NCBI GenBank assembly: GCA_964444375.1 | Contig: CAYUGX010000018.1 | Location: 1-29,709, forward strand | Length of the DNA: 29,709 nt | Direction of reading: 5' to 3' | Source: JABHCC01 sp964444375 | GTDB lineage: Bacteria; Bacteroidota; Bacteroidia; Bacteroidales; UBA12481 | Part shown: positions 16,701-23,685 of the stretch, piece by piece | How the letters are laid out: each line of letters begins with the position of its first letter | Position numbering within the stretch: position 1 is the stretch's first letter | Position numbers and translations under genes: made by a program | Notes under the pieces: model-generated | What the model saw: the letters and a program-made list of their open reading frames with translations, nothing else | Databases searched by the model: none | Told to the model about the DNA's origin: nothing

Positions 16701-18268
16701 ATCAGATCCCAGGTAGGAACACCCGGTGCCAGGTTTGTGCCTTTCAGGAGTTTCAAGAATAGGGAAGGTGCATTCGAAACATCATCTTTATTTACCTCGT
16801 TTGAGAATTCACCAACACGGTACACATTTCCACCAATGGTGTATTCAAAAGCAACGGCCAGTATCTCATCGGCATTGAGGGCCTGGTTCAGCGAGACATA
16901 ACCCAGCTTGTTATGCAACTGATATTCTGTTGATTGCAAACGTCTTGCATTTTCAATCTTTTCATAATCCTCACCGGCATCAAAACCCTGAGCCGATAAT
17001 GATCCCAGGATGGCTGTAACCTGGCTGATATCTCGGATACCACCGTAATTATTAACCATGTTTTCATACAGGTCGTTCAGGTTGTTTCGGGGATACTGCC
17101 CTGGCCCTTTGTAGGTAACAAAGTTCATGTTGAAAATATTCGTATCCCGGGCGGTAACACCTTCAGCCAAATCGAGAAAGGCCACCACGTTTCGCGATTG
17201 CTCAAACTGATTTGATTTATTCGTTACCCACACTTCGACCTTGGTAACAGTGATACCCGATTGAATTACAGGCAGGCCAGCGAGAGCGCCGTCGTACATA
17301 TCTCTGAAATACTGCGACAGAAAGAAGTGCTTGTTGGCATCGTATTCGTCGGCGTGTATTTCAAATTCGTTGGTAACCCCTCCCCCTTCAACATCTATAG
17401 TTTTTGATTCTCCTTCTTGCTGAGAAAAGACACTGGTAACGGTTAAGCGACCAAATTGCAGTTCGGTTTTGATCCCAAAGAGACTCTGGCTACCTGTAAT
17501 TAGTGATCCGGTTAAGGGCAAATTCACATTACCCGCCTCAATTTTTTTAATTATTTCATCGTCTTTCCCAGAATAGGCCACTTTGGTCTTATTCTCAAAA
17601 TCAAAGGTAGCCTCGGTATTGTATGAAATTCCAAGTTCGAGTTTTTCACCAATCTGCCCGGTCACATTCATTTGAATGCGGTTGTCAAAATCAAAGGTCG
17701 TATTCCGTCTGACTTTTTCAGGCAAGTTGGGATTTTCAGTATAGTTGATCTGGAGACCGAAGATCAATTCGGCAGAACCGGTGGGTCGAATATTGATGGT
17801 ATTCGAACCAAAAATCCGGTCAAAGGCTTCTCCACCAATATACAGTTTCGGAATTAGGGAGTTTTGCGCTTCAAAATTCTCGCCTTTTACCCGAGTAAAC
17901 CAATAGTCTTTTACAGACTGATCGAAATCGTACCGCCTGTAATCTTCATAACCCATGGTATAAGGGGTTCTGAAATCGAGGTCGCCCATTTTTTGAGTAA
18001 AACGGTATTCCCTGGTGAGGGGATCATATTCTACGTTCGACTGAATATTCGATGGAGTACGCAAATACAATGGGGAACCTGACAGTGTTTTGCCAAAGGC
18101 CATGCCCTTACTGTCTTTGAAAGGATATCTCAGATTGATCACTCCATCCTGCGTTCCTCCTGCAGTAAGCTGGGCCTGAAGAGAATAACTGCTCATTAAA
18201 AACATGAACAGCATCAGGCTGGTAATAACTCCTGAACGAAATCTTCTGAAACGACTAAATTGCTGCAT
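10763..18268 (-). CDS. sprA: SprA, type IX secretion outer-membrane translocon / gliding protein
   Basis: Giant outer-membrane beta-barrel that forms the protein-conducting pore of the type IX secretion system (T9SS) and is needed for gliding in Flavobacterium. At 2,501 residues it is slightly longer than the roughly 2,400 usual for the family. Residues 1 to about 32 are a signal peptide: basic FRRFR, a hydrophobic core (VITSLMLFMFLMSSYSL) and cleavage near LQA-Q. The conserved family stretch FGSNTINIRPTGSAELIFGL follows at about 153-172, then many amphipathic strand segments with Tyr/Phe/Asn-rich turns throughout. The C-terminus ends with an alternating aromatic pattern (FGFNLRFTLAN) as in outer-membrane barrels. 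There is no frameshift across 7.5 kb. It starts 21 bases after ruvA and is probably co-transcribed with pepA-pdxA-ruvA. No other T9SS gene is in the window. Confidence 0.97.
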   Translation of the reverse strand: MQQFSRFRRFRSGVITSLMLFMFLMSSYSLQAQLTAGGTQDGVINLRYPFKDSKGMAFGKTLSGSPLYLRTPSNIQSNVEYDPLTREYRFTQKMGDLDFRTPYTMGYEDYRRYDFDQSVKDYWFTRVKGENFEAQNSLIPKLYIGGEAFDRIFGSNTINIRPTGSAELIFGLQINYTENPNLPEKVRRNTTFDFDNRIQMNVTGQIGEKLELGISYNTEATFDFENKTKVAYSGKDDEIIKKIEAGNVNLPLTGSLITGSQSLFGIKTELQFGRLTVTSVFSQQEGESKTIDVEGGGVTNEFEIHADEYDANKHFFLSQYFRDMYDGALAGLPVIQSGITVTKVEVWVTNKSNQFEQSRNVVAFLDLAEGVTARDTNIFNMNFVTYKGPGQYPRNNLNDLYENMVNNYGGIRDISQVTAILGSLSAQGFDAGEDYEKIENARRLQSTEYQLHNKLGYVSLNQALNADEILAVAFEYTIGGNVYRVGEFSNEVNKDDVSNAPSLFLKLLKGTNLAPGVPTWDLMMKNIYSMGASRINTDEFYLEVLYQNDKTGTAINYLPAGAIDGEILLKVLNLDNLNMQLDPQPDGVFDFIDRITIDATKGRIIFPVLEPFGEHLREQIVGNNAIEFNPIADEYVFEELYTETQSRARQIAEKNKFLISGRYRSASSSEIRLNAMNISPGSVNVTAGGMKLVENQDYTVDYTMGTVKIINQALVESGTPIKISMENNAMFSIQSKTMLGTHLDYRLSKDFNVGGTILHLRERPLTTKVNIGEEPIANTIWGLNTNYRKNDVKWLTKAVDFLPFIDTKERSSLTFTGEFAQLVPGHSKVINEFGEEKEGQALIDDFEGSETSYDIRPWQQWVLASTPQGQPRLFPEAELSNDLAYGFNRAKLAWYTIDPLFLRNNSATPSHLANNDEEQFGHYVREIKEQEIFPYKQSPNNIPTFLSVLNLAYYPDTRGPYNYDTYPAGNYSAGLNSQGKLNNPESRWAGVMRKLVTNDFEEANVEFIEFWLMDPFVEDSIKERIRDDRDPALYFNLGNVSEDILKDGRKAFENGLPTDNEIVLVDSTAWGRVPITQSFVNAFDNNVEARIYQDVGLDGLSDEDERTFFASYLDSLQNLLDPASGAYADFLNDPSGDDYHYFRGTDYDEQQVSILDRYKLFNGLEANSPAPEQTEENYPTQSTNLPNIEDINTDNTLSESENYFQYKVSLKKEDFRIGKNYITDAVVGKNEEGDQVTWYQFKVPIYEPEDVIGSIQDFKSIRFMRMFLKGIGDEMILRFATLDLVRGEWRKYNLSLMEGTEHLSPPEYTRGKFEVSAVNIEENGNRYPVNYVLPPGLTRTTDPTNPHMTKQNEQSISFSLTDLEDGDARAAYKNVRMDMRQYRKLRMHVHAEAKNEDELQDGELRAFIRIGADYTQNYYEYEVPLQLTPHLFPPAKYDQNSLIDRETVWPDINAFTIILDVFQQAKQERNDLMRMANSPITLATNFVFYDGNNRVIVKGNPNLSNVRTIMIGVRNPSQQQNDGPDDGLPKSGMVWMNEMRLTDFNEDGGWAANARMTAQLADFGRLSMSGGTSNPGFGSIDKKVQQRSKEELLQYDVSSTLQLGKFFPKKVGVSLPVYMGYSETKRNPQYNPLDPDIPLTAALDNATTKAERDSILYISQNYQRRKSLNVTNAKVEGQNRRRPKIYSLSNFSVTYSFSELFSRDINTEFNLNKNYSGVFSYIYNGSPKPWEPFKKVEALNKPAFRLLKDFNVFYQPSMLRFQTNMDRRYAETQLRNVANPDIKIEPTFNKNFHWNRLYDFKWDLTRNLRLDFNSSNIARIDEPDGAIRRDMDDYEAKRDSIWANIQNFGRNTQYHHTINSQYTLPINKIPLLDWINTTASYRVDYDWAAGPITADTIELGNTIQNNRQFSMNSQFNLRNLYGKVGFLKKIDNKYSRRGRSTQKKETETVTFENDKFNIKKNQKKNVVHDLVTEDIRVELFDKNDNPIDIEVEVVNNRRVIVSTEEDLQSGKLVIEGDIIQRENPFILIGENAARLLMSAKSARLSISNGSGAFLPGFLPEPQWLGMRSDNNALAPGWQFITGSQDPYFGDRAAEMGWITTDSTLNEAYWNTNNQSVQLSANLEPINGLRIDVNGTWSLNSRLEQFYIHEGGGDFTAANRMVSGNFSMSFLSIGSSFEKITDDNDYQSDTWDVFKNNRNVISRRLGQERLGNQVSGSQHYDPNDGETAGYTDGYGPTSQDVLIPAFIAAYAGKDPETISLDAIPSVFNMLPNWSVTYNGLDKIEFFKKYVKSMQLRHGYRSTYSVGSFATNLFYNPDEVDGLNYIRDLQMNFLPDQEIAGISISEQFSPLVSLDMQLTNTLTTRLEYKKTRNLTMSFNNNQLMENRSQEYIISLAYRFQEVPITIKPMGGGVKRSFQSDLNIRADISVRDNIMIMRKLEEDVTKPTSGQTAIMLKFTADYVLTSRFSLRLFYDQNINRPLVNLSYPTSNTKFGFNLRFTLAN

Positions 18269-18289
18269 ATAATTATCCGGAAGCTGCGT

Positions 18290-18877
18290 TTATAATTTCT
18301 TCAAAGCTACTTTAATCAAGTCTTCAACCCGCCAATCGCTTTTCTCAGCCAGTAGCTTATCCAACACCTTACCTGTATCTGATTTACCAAATCCAAGCAT
18401 AGTCAAAGCAGATAACGCTTCTTGTCGAATGGTATTGTCTGAACCGGGTAAAAACTGAACGCTTTCGTCTAATTTTCCAAGTTTATCTCGTAGATCCACG
18501 ATGATCCGTTCGGCTGTTTTGGCTCCTATGCCCTTTATCTTCTTTAGCAACAGCACATTATCCTGCAAAATGGCATTAATTATTTCATCAGGACCCATCG
18601 ACGAGAGCATCATCCTTGCCGTATTGGCCCCAACTCCTGAAACCGAAATCAGGTGTCTGAATAGTATCCGTTCACCTTTTGAGAAAAAGCCATATAAATC
18701 GTGGGTATCTTCCCTGATGATTTCCTGGATAAACAAAACCGCTTGCTGTCTATTCGAGATCTGTGAATAGGTATGCAGAGAAATCTGTATGTTGTAACCG
18801 ATCCCACCTTGTTCAAGGATGACTTCAGCGGGAGTAATTTCACTAATCTTTCCCTGAATATATTCGTAAACTGCCAT
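18290..18877 (-). CDS. ruvA: Holliday junction branch migration protein RuvA
   Basis: Tetrameric DNA-binding part of the RuvAB branch-migration complex that processes Holliday junctions in recombination repair. The 195-residue chain has the three expected regions: an N-terminal OB fold (about 1-63, MAVYEYIQGKISEITPAEVIL), two helix-hairpin-helix motifs (LISVSGVGANTARMML, about 76-91, and LKKIKGIGAKTAERIIVDLRDKLG, about 110-133), and a C-terminal RuvB-contacting domain (about 147-195, RQEALSALTMLGFGKSD). Its ATG overlaps the pdxA stop by one base as TAATG, so translation is probably coupled to pdxA. sprA begins 21 bases downstream. RuvB and RuvC are not in the window. Confidence 0.97.
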   Translation of the reverse strand: MAVYEYIQGKISEITPAEVILEQGGIGYNIQISLHTYSQISNRQQAVLFIQEIIREDTHDLYGFFSKGERILFRHLISVSGVGANTARMMLSSMGPDEIINAILQDNVLLLKKIKGIGAKTAERIIVDLRDKLGKLDESVQFLPGSDNTIRQEALSALTMLGFGKSDTGKVLDKLLAEKSDWRVEDLIKVALKKL

Positions 18878-19926
18878 TATTCTTCCCTTTTTTCTGAACT
18901 AACCGGCATTGCATTCTTTTTTATCTCACGGTTTTGCTTTCGGGTCCTAAAGATATCGCAGGCCAGGTAGAGGGCTTCTCTGAATGATTCAGGACTAGCC
19001 TTTCCCAAACCGGCAATTTCGTAGGCCGTACCGTGCGCAGGAGATGTTCTGATTACAGGCAAACCGGCCGTAAAATTGACACCCTGGTTAAAAGAGAGTG
19101 CTTTGAACGGAGCGAGACCCTGATCGTGATACATGGCCAAAATACCATCAAACTTAGCTGATAAACCGCTGCCGAATAAACCATCTGCAGCGTATGGCCC
19201 CAGAACAATGATACCTTCTTTTGCTGCCTCTTCTATTGCCGGTTGGATGATTTCAATTTCTTCACTGCCAAGTAAGCCATGGTCACCGGCGTGTGGATTC
19301 ATTCCCAAAACAGCTATTCGAGGTTTTTGGATATTGAAATCTTCACGTAAGCTGTCGTTCATGATCCTTAGTTTTCTGACGATCAAATCTTTGGTGAGCA
19401 CTTCATGGACATGGGCCAGGGGGATGTGTCCGGTTGCTACACCGACGCGAATGTCGGGCCCAACCATCAGCATCAGGCTATCTTTTTCTTCTAACCGGCT
19501 CTGTAAATATTCGGTATGTCCTGGGAATGAGAATCCTTTTTGTTGTATGGTATGTTTGTTAATGGGAGCGGTAACGAGCACATCGATCTGATGCTCTATG
19601 AGATCTTTCACGGCGATCTCAAGAGCCTGGTATGCAGCCTCTCCACAATAAGCAGTAGCTTTGCCTAGCTCGACCCGAATATTGTCATCGTGACAATTGA
19701 TAATGCTGCCCCGCTTGGCTTCGTGTGCTTCATTGACAGTGGTTAAGCTGAAATTATCGATGTTTATCGCTTTGCGGTGGTAGGCCAATACCTTTGGCGA
19801 TCCATAGACAACGGGTACACAAAAATCCTGTAGCCTTGCATCTTTGAGGGTTTTGATAATCACCTCATACGATATTCCGTTAATATCACCTTGGGTGATC
19901 CCGACCTTTACTTTATTGTCTACCAT
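18877..19926 (-). CDS. pdxA: 4-hydroxythreonine-4-phosphate dehydrogenase
   Basis: NAD-dependent oxidation and decarboxylation of 4-phosphohydroxy-L-threonine in the DXP-dependent route to pyridoxal phosphate; dxr-pathway chemistry elsewhere in this window shares the DXP precursor. The 349 residues match the family length. Metal-binding histidines align with E. coli: H167 (ATGHIPL), H212 (MNPHAGDHG) and H267 (MYHDQG). The early ITQGDINGISYEVI and the substrate-contact FPGHTEYL (H137) are also present. The C-terminal tail (about 335-349) is charged and poorly conserved. It starts 3 bases after the pepA stop and ends in a TAATG overlap with ruvA, so pepA-pdxA-ruvA-sprA looks like one transcript. 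Confidence 0.97.
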   Translation of the reverse strand: MVDNKVKVGITQGDINGISYEVIIKTLKDARLQDFCVPVVYGSPKVLAYHRKAINIDNFSLTTVNEAHEAKRGSIINCHDDNIRVELGKATAYCGEAAYQALEIAVKDLIEHQIDVLVTAPINKHTIQQKGFSFPGHTEYLQSRLEEKDSLMLMVGPDIRVGVATGHIPLAHVHEVLTKDLIVRKLRIMNDSLREDFNIQKPRIAVLGMNPHAGDHGLLGSEEIEIIQPAIEEAAKEGIIVLGPYAADGLFGSGLSAKFDGILAMYHDQGLAPFKALSFNQGVNFTAGLPVIRTSPAHGTAYEIAGLGKASPESFREALYLACDIFRTRKQNREIKKNAMPVSSEKREE

Positions 19927-19929
19927 AGC

Positions 19930-21387
19930 TTATTGTTCTTCAGATTTGATATATGTATTTCGAATGAACTCTAATAATAGGCGAACACCTGTTCCGGTTC
20001 CACCAATTGTGCGATAACCATCCTTGGCAAAAAGGAATGAAGGGCCGGCAATATCGAGATGTATCCAGGGGTAATCTGTGAACTTTTCGAGAAATTTACC
20101 CGCAGTAATAGCACCGGCCTCTCGTCCCCCAATATTTTTAATGTCAGCGACTTCAGTTTCCAGCATCTTACCGTATTCCTCCCATAAAGGAAATTCAACT
20201 ACCCTTTCATGTGCAGCCTCTCCAGCTGTCTTGAGCCGGCTCATGGGGTGGACTCCAGCCGTACCCATGGCCACAGTTCCTATTGAACCAACAGCTACCT
20301 GGGCTGATCCGGTAAGAGTAGCGATATCAATAACCAATTCAGGATCGTACTTTTTAGCATAACTTAGGGCATCAGCAAGAATCATTCGGCCTTCAGCATC
20401 GGTATTCAAAACCTCCACAAACAGTCCATTGTGCATCTGAATGATGTCTCCGGGTACATAGGCATTGCCATCTGGCCTGTTGTCAGTTGTGGGAACCAAG
20501 GCAACCACTCTCACCGGCCAGTTCAAGGCAGCAATGGCGTACATGACACCCACGACAGCAGCCGCTCCGGCCATATCTGACTTCATGTGATCCATGCTGT
20601 TAGGTGTCGGTTTAAGACTGAGGCCTCCAGTATCGTAGACGATGCCCTTACCCACCAGTATTAAGGGCTTCTCATTGACCGCATTTTCGGGTTTGTAATC
20701 CATGATGCAAAAACGAGGGGGATCAATACTCCCCTTATTTACTGCCAGTAATCCACCCATCTTGAGGGCTTCAATCCGGGCCTTATCTAAGATTTCAACC
20801 TCAATACCAACCTTCTTGGTCATCTCAACGATTTCATCTGCAAGTTTAGGTGCTGTCAATGCCGACAGGGGCTCATTAACCAGGTCGCGTGTGCGATACA
20901 CCGCTTCTTTAATCACTTGCAGCTCTTTCAGTTTCCCATCCGGCAGGCCAATCACCCACACCTGTTGAAGGGTAAACTTCTTTGCATCAGGTTCGCTAAA
21001 GTAGGGCAAGAACTGGTAATTTGCTAGCGCTAACCCTTCCAATGTCGCCATCAAGCGATCGACACCCTCAGGTGATCCTGAGCATTGGAGTTGTTCGATT
21101 TGATGACTGTGTGCCCATTGTTGTAATTGAACGCCGTCTTGTCGATAGGATTCAGACAGGGCCGAACCTGTCTTTTTTGTATCAGGAAAGAGTAGCACCA
21201 GCCAGTGCGAATATAGATTGATAGCGAGAAAGCGACTTCGTTTTGCTTCAGGAGTAACCTGCCTTTTGCTTGTCACGTAGGCTAGCTGTTCTTTATCTAA
21301 ACCCAAAGCTGCCAGATCTTGTCCATCCTCAACCAGCCAGACGATAGTAAGCTGCTCTTTTTTCTGTTCTATCCCAATAAATTCCAT
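19930..21387 (-). CDS. pepA: Leucyl aminopeptidase (peptidase family M17)
   Basis: Cytosolic hexameric two-metal aminopeptidase that removes N-terminal residues from peptides. The ATG at 21387 gives 485 residues; the frame could extend two codons to a TTG at 21393. The N-terminal half (about 1-150) is the variable M17 macro-like domain. The catalytic domain carries every expected ligand: K247 and D252 (VGKGIVYDTGG), D271 (MKSDMAGA), D330 and E332 in the M17 signature NTDAEGR, with R334. The segment VVALVPTTDNRPDGNAYVPGDI is also typical. Some M17 members act as DNA-binding regulators (E. coli PepA); nothing in this sequence supports or excludes that. It heads the minus-strand run pepA-pdxA-ruvA-sprA. 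No clean promoter box was found in the 88-base divergent gap to mqnC. Confidence 0.95.
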   Translation of the reverse strand: MEFIGIEQKKEQLTIVWLVEDGQDLAALGLDKEQLAYVTSKRQVTPEAKRSRFLAINLYSHWLVLLFPDTKKTGSALSESYRQDGVQLQQWAHSHQIEQLQCSGSPEGVDRLMATLEGLALANYQFLPYFSEPDAKKFTLQQVWVIGLPDGKLKELQVIKEAVYRTRDLVNEPLSALTAPKLADEIVEMTKKVGIEVEILDKARIEALKMGGLLAVNKGSIDPPRFCIMDYKPENAVNEKPLILVGKGIVYDTGGLSLKPTPNSMDHMKSDMAGAAAVVGVMYAIAALNWPVRVVALVPTTDNRPDGNAYVPGDIIQMHNGLFVEVLNTDAEGRMILADALSYAKKYDPELVIDIATLTGSAQVAVGSIGTVAMGTAGVHPMSRLKTAGEAAHERVVEFPLWEEYGKMLETEVADIKNIGGREAGAITAGKFLEKFTDYPWIHLDIAGPSFLFAKDGYRTIGGTGTGVRLLLEFIRNTYIKSEEQ

Positions 21388-21445
21388 CTCCAAAAAGCGT
21401 TAGAATATAAATTTGTAAAAATAGCAACAATTCACACAAAGACCC

Positions 21446-21453
21446 TACTTTTG
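21446..21453 (+). promoter_or_regulatory. Candidate -7 box (TACTTTTG) for mqnC
   Basis: TACTTTTG is a full match to TAnnTTTG and ends 22 bases before the mqnC ATG. The nearest TTTG upstream (21412-21415) is 30 bases away, too far for a standard -33 element, so support rests on the -7 box and its distance to the start codon. Confidence 0.45.
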
Positions 21454-21475
21454 TTGCGATTGATCAGTACATGAA

Positions 21476-22564
21476 ATGGCAGTAGACAAGCACAGGCTTA
21501 AAAGAATCGCCGAAGGTTCAGTAGTTGACCGTGATGAGGCCATGGAATTATATGAAAACGCCCCACTCTACACCCTGATGGAAGCGGCCCACACCCGGCG
21601 ACTCAGCCTGCATCCTGATCGAAAAGTGGGTTGGATCATCGATCGCAATGTCAATATCACCAATGTGTGCTTTTCATTTTGTAAATTCTGCAACTTCTGT
21701 CGCAAAGGAAAAGACGAAGATGCCTACATCACGAGTATTGATGAATACCGGCTAAAGATTGGACGACTATTTGAGCTGGGTGGAGACCAGCTTCTGCTAC
21801 AGGGAGGAATGCACCCTAAACTTGAATTAAATTATTATTGCGACCTGTTCTCACAACTGAAGGCAGAATTTCCCGACCTTAAACTGCATGCACTTGGTCC
21901 ACCTGAAGTGGTTCATTTATCCAGGATGGCGGATCTGAGTTATCGTAACACGCTACTGGCTTTAATCGAGGCAGGTCTCGATTCACTACCAGGGGCCGGA
22001 GCTGAGATATTGGTAGATCGTGTCAGGCAGCAGGTATCCCCTGGAAAGTGCACGGCTGACAATTGGCTGGAGGTAATGATTGCGGCCCATCGTTTGAATC
22101 TTCGCACTTCTGCCAAGCTGATGTTTGGTCATGTGGAAACAGCAGCTGAACGAATTGATCACCTGTTCAGAATCAGAGCTGTGCAGGATCAAGTTCAGAA
22201 GGGTCATTTTGGTTTTCTGAACTTTGTTCCCTGGCCCTTCATGGACAATGGAACCAGCCTGAAGCTTGAAGGCATTGCCAACATGACTGATGCCCGTGAT
22301 TATATTCGGCTGATCGCCATTTCGCGTTTGGTTTTACACAATATTCCGCATATTCAGGCCAGCTGGCTTACGGTAGGAGAATCGGTGGCTCAAATCTGCT
22401 TGCACGCTGGAGCCAATGATTTCGGATCAATTATGATTGAGGAAAATGTTGTCTCCAGTGCCGGCGCCAATAACCAGCTGGATGCCAGGGGTATCCAGCA
22501 GAGCATAAAAGAGGCTGGGTTTATACCCTACCGGAGAAATCAGCGTTTTGAGTCGTTTGACTGA
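21476..22564 (+). CDS. mqnC: Cyclic dehypoxanthine futalosine synthase (radical SAM)
   Basis: Radical SAM enzyme of the futalosine route to menaquinone: cyclises dehypoxanthine futalosine. The 362-residue chain has the iron-sulfur motif CX3CX2C at C65, C69 and C72 (NVCFSFCKFCNFC); a fourth cysteine, C75, follows. After it come MqnC-typical stretches: LLLQGGMHPKLELNYYCDLF, ALGPPEVVHLSRM, SLPGAGAEILVDRVRQQVSP, GHVETAAERIDHLFR and IQASWLTVGESVAQICLHAGANDFG. The last blocks separate it from the sister enzyme MqnE with fair confidence. No other mqn gene is nearby, which is common because the pathway is scattered in Bacteroidota. The 3' end overlaps the convergent DUF4837 gene by 25 bases. Its presence implies the organism respires with menaquinone made through futalosine and not by the classical Men enzymes. 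Confidence 0.92.
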   Translation: MAVDKHRLKRIAEGSVVDRDEAMELYENAPLYTLMEAAHTRRLSLHPDRKVGWIIDRNVNITNVCFSFCKFCNFCRKGKDEDAYITSIDEYRLKIGRLFELGGDQLLLQGGMHPKLELNYYCDLFSQLKAEFPDLKLHALGPPEVVHLSRMADLSYRNTLLALIEAGLDSLPGAGAEILVDRVRQQVSPGKCTADNWLEVMIAAHRLNLRTSAKLMFGHVETAAERIDHLFRIRAVQDQVQKGHFGFLNFVPWPFMDNGTSLKLEGIANMTDARDYIRLIAISRLVLHNIPHIQASWLTVGESVAQICLHAGANDFGSIMIEENVVSSAGANNQLDARGIQQSIKEAGFIPYRRNQRFESFD

Positions 22565-23571
22565 TCAGGAAATCTGAATGTTTTCAGCAGACTTTCCACC
22601 TTCCGGATGTGGTTTCGCTTGTCGAATTTTGGTGCATAAACAAAACCAAATACCGTAACAATTCGTCCACGGTCAGGATCAGCAAATGACCATGAAATGA
22701 AGGGACCTCCCATGAAATCATTTTCCATCTTCCACAATCCTTTGATTTCTCTTACGTATGCCTTATTCAGCGTAAACTCTTTTGAGTACAGTGGTGCCTC
22801 AAGTTCCAAAGCCATATATGAATCCTTTAGTGAACCGGGTACGCGGTCTTGCAACCATTGATCGGTTCTAATCAGCAGATTGTCATAATCGAGTTGACTC
22901 TCATCGCTATAATCATAATAATGGATCAATACCCCTTGGGTGATGTCGGGCGGATCATACTGAACCCAAACGAAATGACCGGTATCGACTCGAGCCTGCC
23001 AGCCCTTTGGGAACTGAACAACCAAATCATGCCTTCTCTTCAGTTGGTTAACCAGCTCGGTGTTTTCATACTTTAAGTTTAGGATCACATCACGATCGAT
23101 CTCTGCGTCGCGGATTGTTTTGATCAGGAAATCATCCTTATTTGCGAATAACTCTATCAGGCTTTCTCTGGTTGGGGCAGACATTCTGATAAGCAACTGA
23201 TACTTTGCCCAGTAATCACGTTCGATTCGAATCGCTGCCTCTTCAAGTTTGGGATTGATGGTAACGATCAGGATATTCCGGTTCGATTTAAAAATATTGC
23301 CAAAACCCGATGGGGGTACCTGTACAATATCAAACATGGGTTCAGCCCCATCCATACCTGATTGAGGCAAAGCAGGCTCTTCTTGGCACAGAATAGCGTA
23401 CAATGCGTCCCCAGCGGGTCCTTGGTACAATTCATCTGCCATGACCAGTGTAACGGTTCCGGGTTTACCGGTTATTGGCGGCATGAGTACCGAATTCTTG
23501 CGTTCTTTCTTACATGCAGTACCTCCTATGATCATCAGGGTCATAAGAACAATCGACAGTTTTCTTTTCAT
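22540..23571 (-). CDS. DUF4837 family probable lipoprotein, function unknown
   Basis: A 343-residue protein found across Bacteroidota; no activity is known to me. Residues 1-20 form a lipoprotein signal (MKRKLSIVLMTLMIIGGTAC) with a weak lipobox (GTAC) and candidate lipidated C20. The residues after the cysteine (KKERK) are charged; in this phylum such tails can direct surface exposure, but the match is only partial. The family pattern is visible: VTLVMADELYQGPAGDALYAILCQEEPALPQ near the N-terminus, FGNIFKSNRNILIVTINP in the middle, and the C-terminal GLWKMENDFMGGPFISWSFAD. No enzyme motif was found. It lies 111 bases after rseP on the same strand, with small inverted and direct repeats in that gap. 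The family assignment is from memory of its conserved pattern. Confidence 0.8.
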   Translation of the reverse strand: MKRKLSIVLMTLMIIGGTACKKERKNSVLMPPITGKPGTVTLVMADELYQGPAGDALYAILCQEEPALPQSGMDGAEPMFDIVQVPPSGFGNIFKSNRNILIVTINPKLEEAAIRIERDYWAKYQLLIRMSAPTRESLIELFANKDDFLIKTIRDAEIDRDVILNLKYENTELVNQLKRRHDLVVQFPKGWQARVDTGHFVWVQYDPPDITQGVLIHYYDYSDESQLDYDNLLIRTDQWLQDRVPGSLKDSYMALELEAPLYSKEFTLNKAYVREIKGLWKMENDFMGGPFISWSFADPDRGRIVTVFGFVYAPKFDKRNHIRKVESLLKTFRFPDQSNDSKR

Positions 23572-23634
23572 GACTTTGGTGTTTTCTTAGTCGAATCAAG
23601 GGGACACCTTAAAAGTACTAAAACTTGTCAGCTA

Positions 23635-23685
23635 AGTAACACGATCCACCTAAAAACTTAGTTACTACGTCTAATGAATTAGTTA
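23635..23685. repeat. Small inverted and direct repeats between rseP and DUF4837 gene
   Basis: AGTAAC (23635-23640) and GTTACT (23661-23666) form an inverted repeat with a 20-base spacer. TTAGTTA occurs at 23658-23664 and again at 23679-23685, exactly 21 bases apart, about two helical turns; the second copy overlaps the rseP stop codon. The arrangement could be an operator for the DUF4837 gene or a loose hairpin. It is short and AT-rich, so chance is possible. Confidence 0.25.

Noticed and set aside
21394..21475. Minus-strand promoter for pepA in the divergent gap
   Set aside because: The nearest candidate (TATTTTTA) lacks the final G and has a wrong spacing to the upstream TTTG, so it is not listed as a feature.
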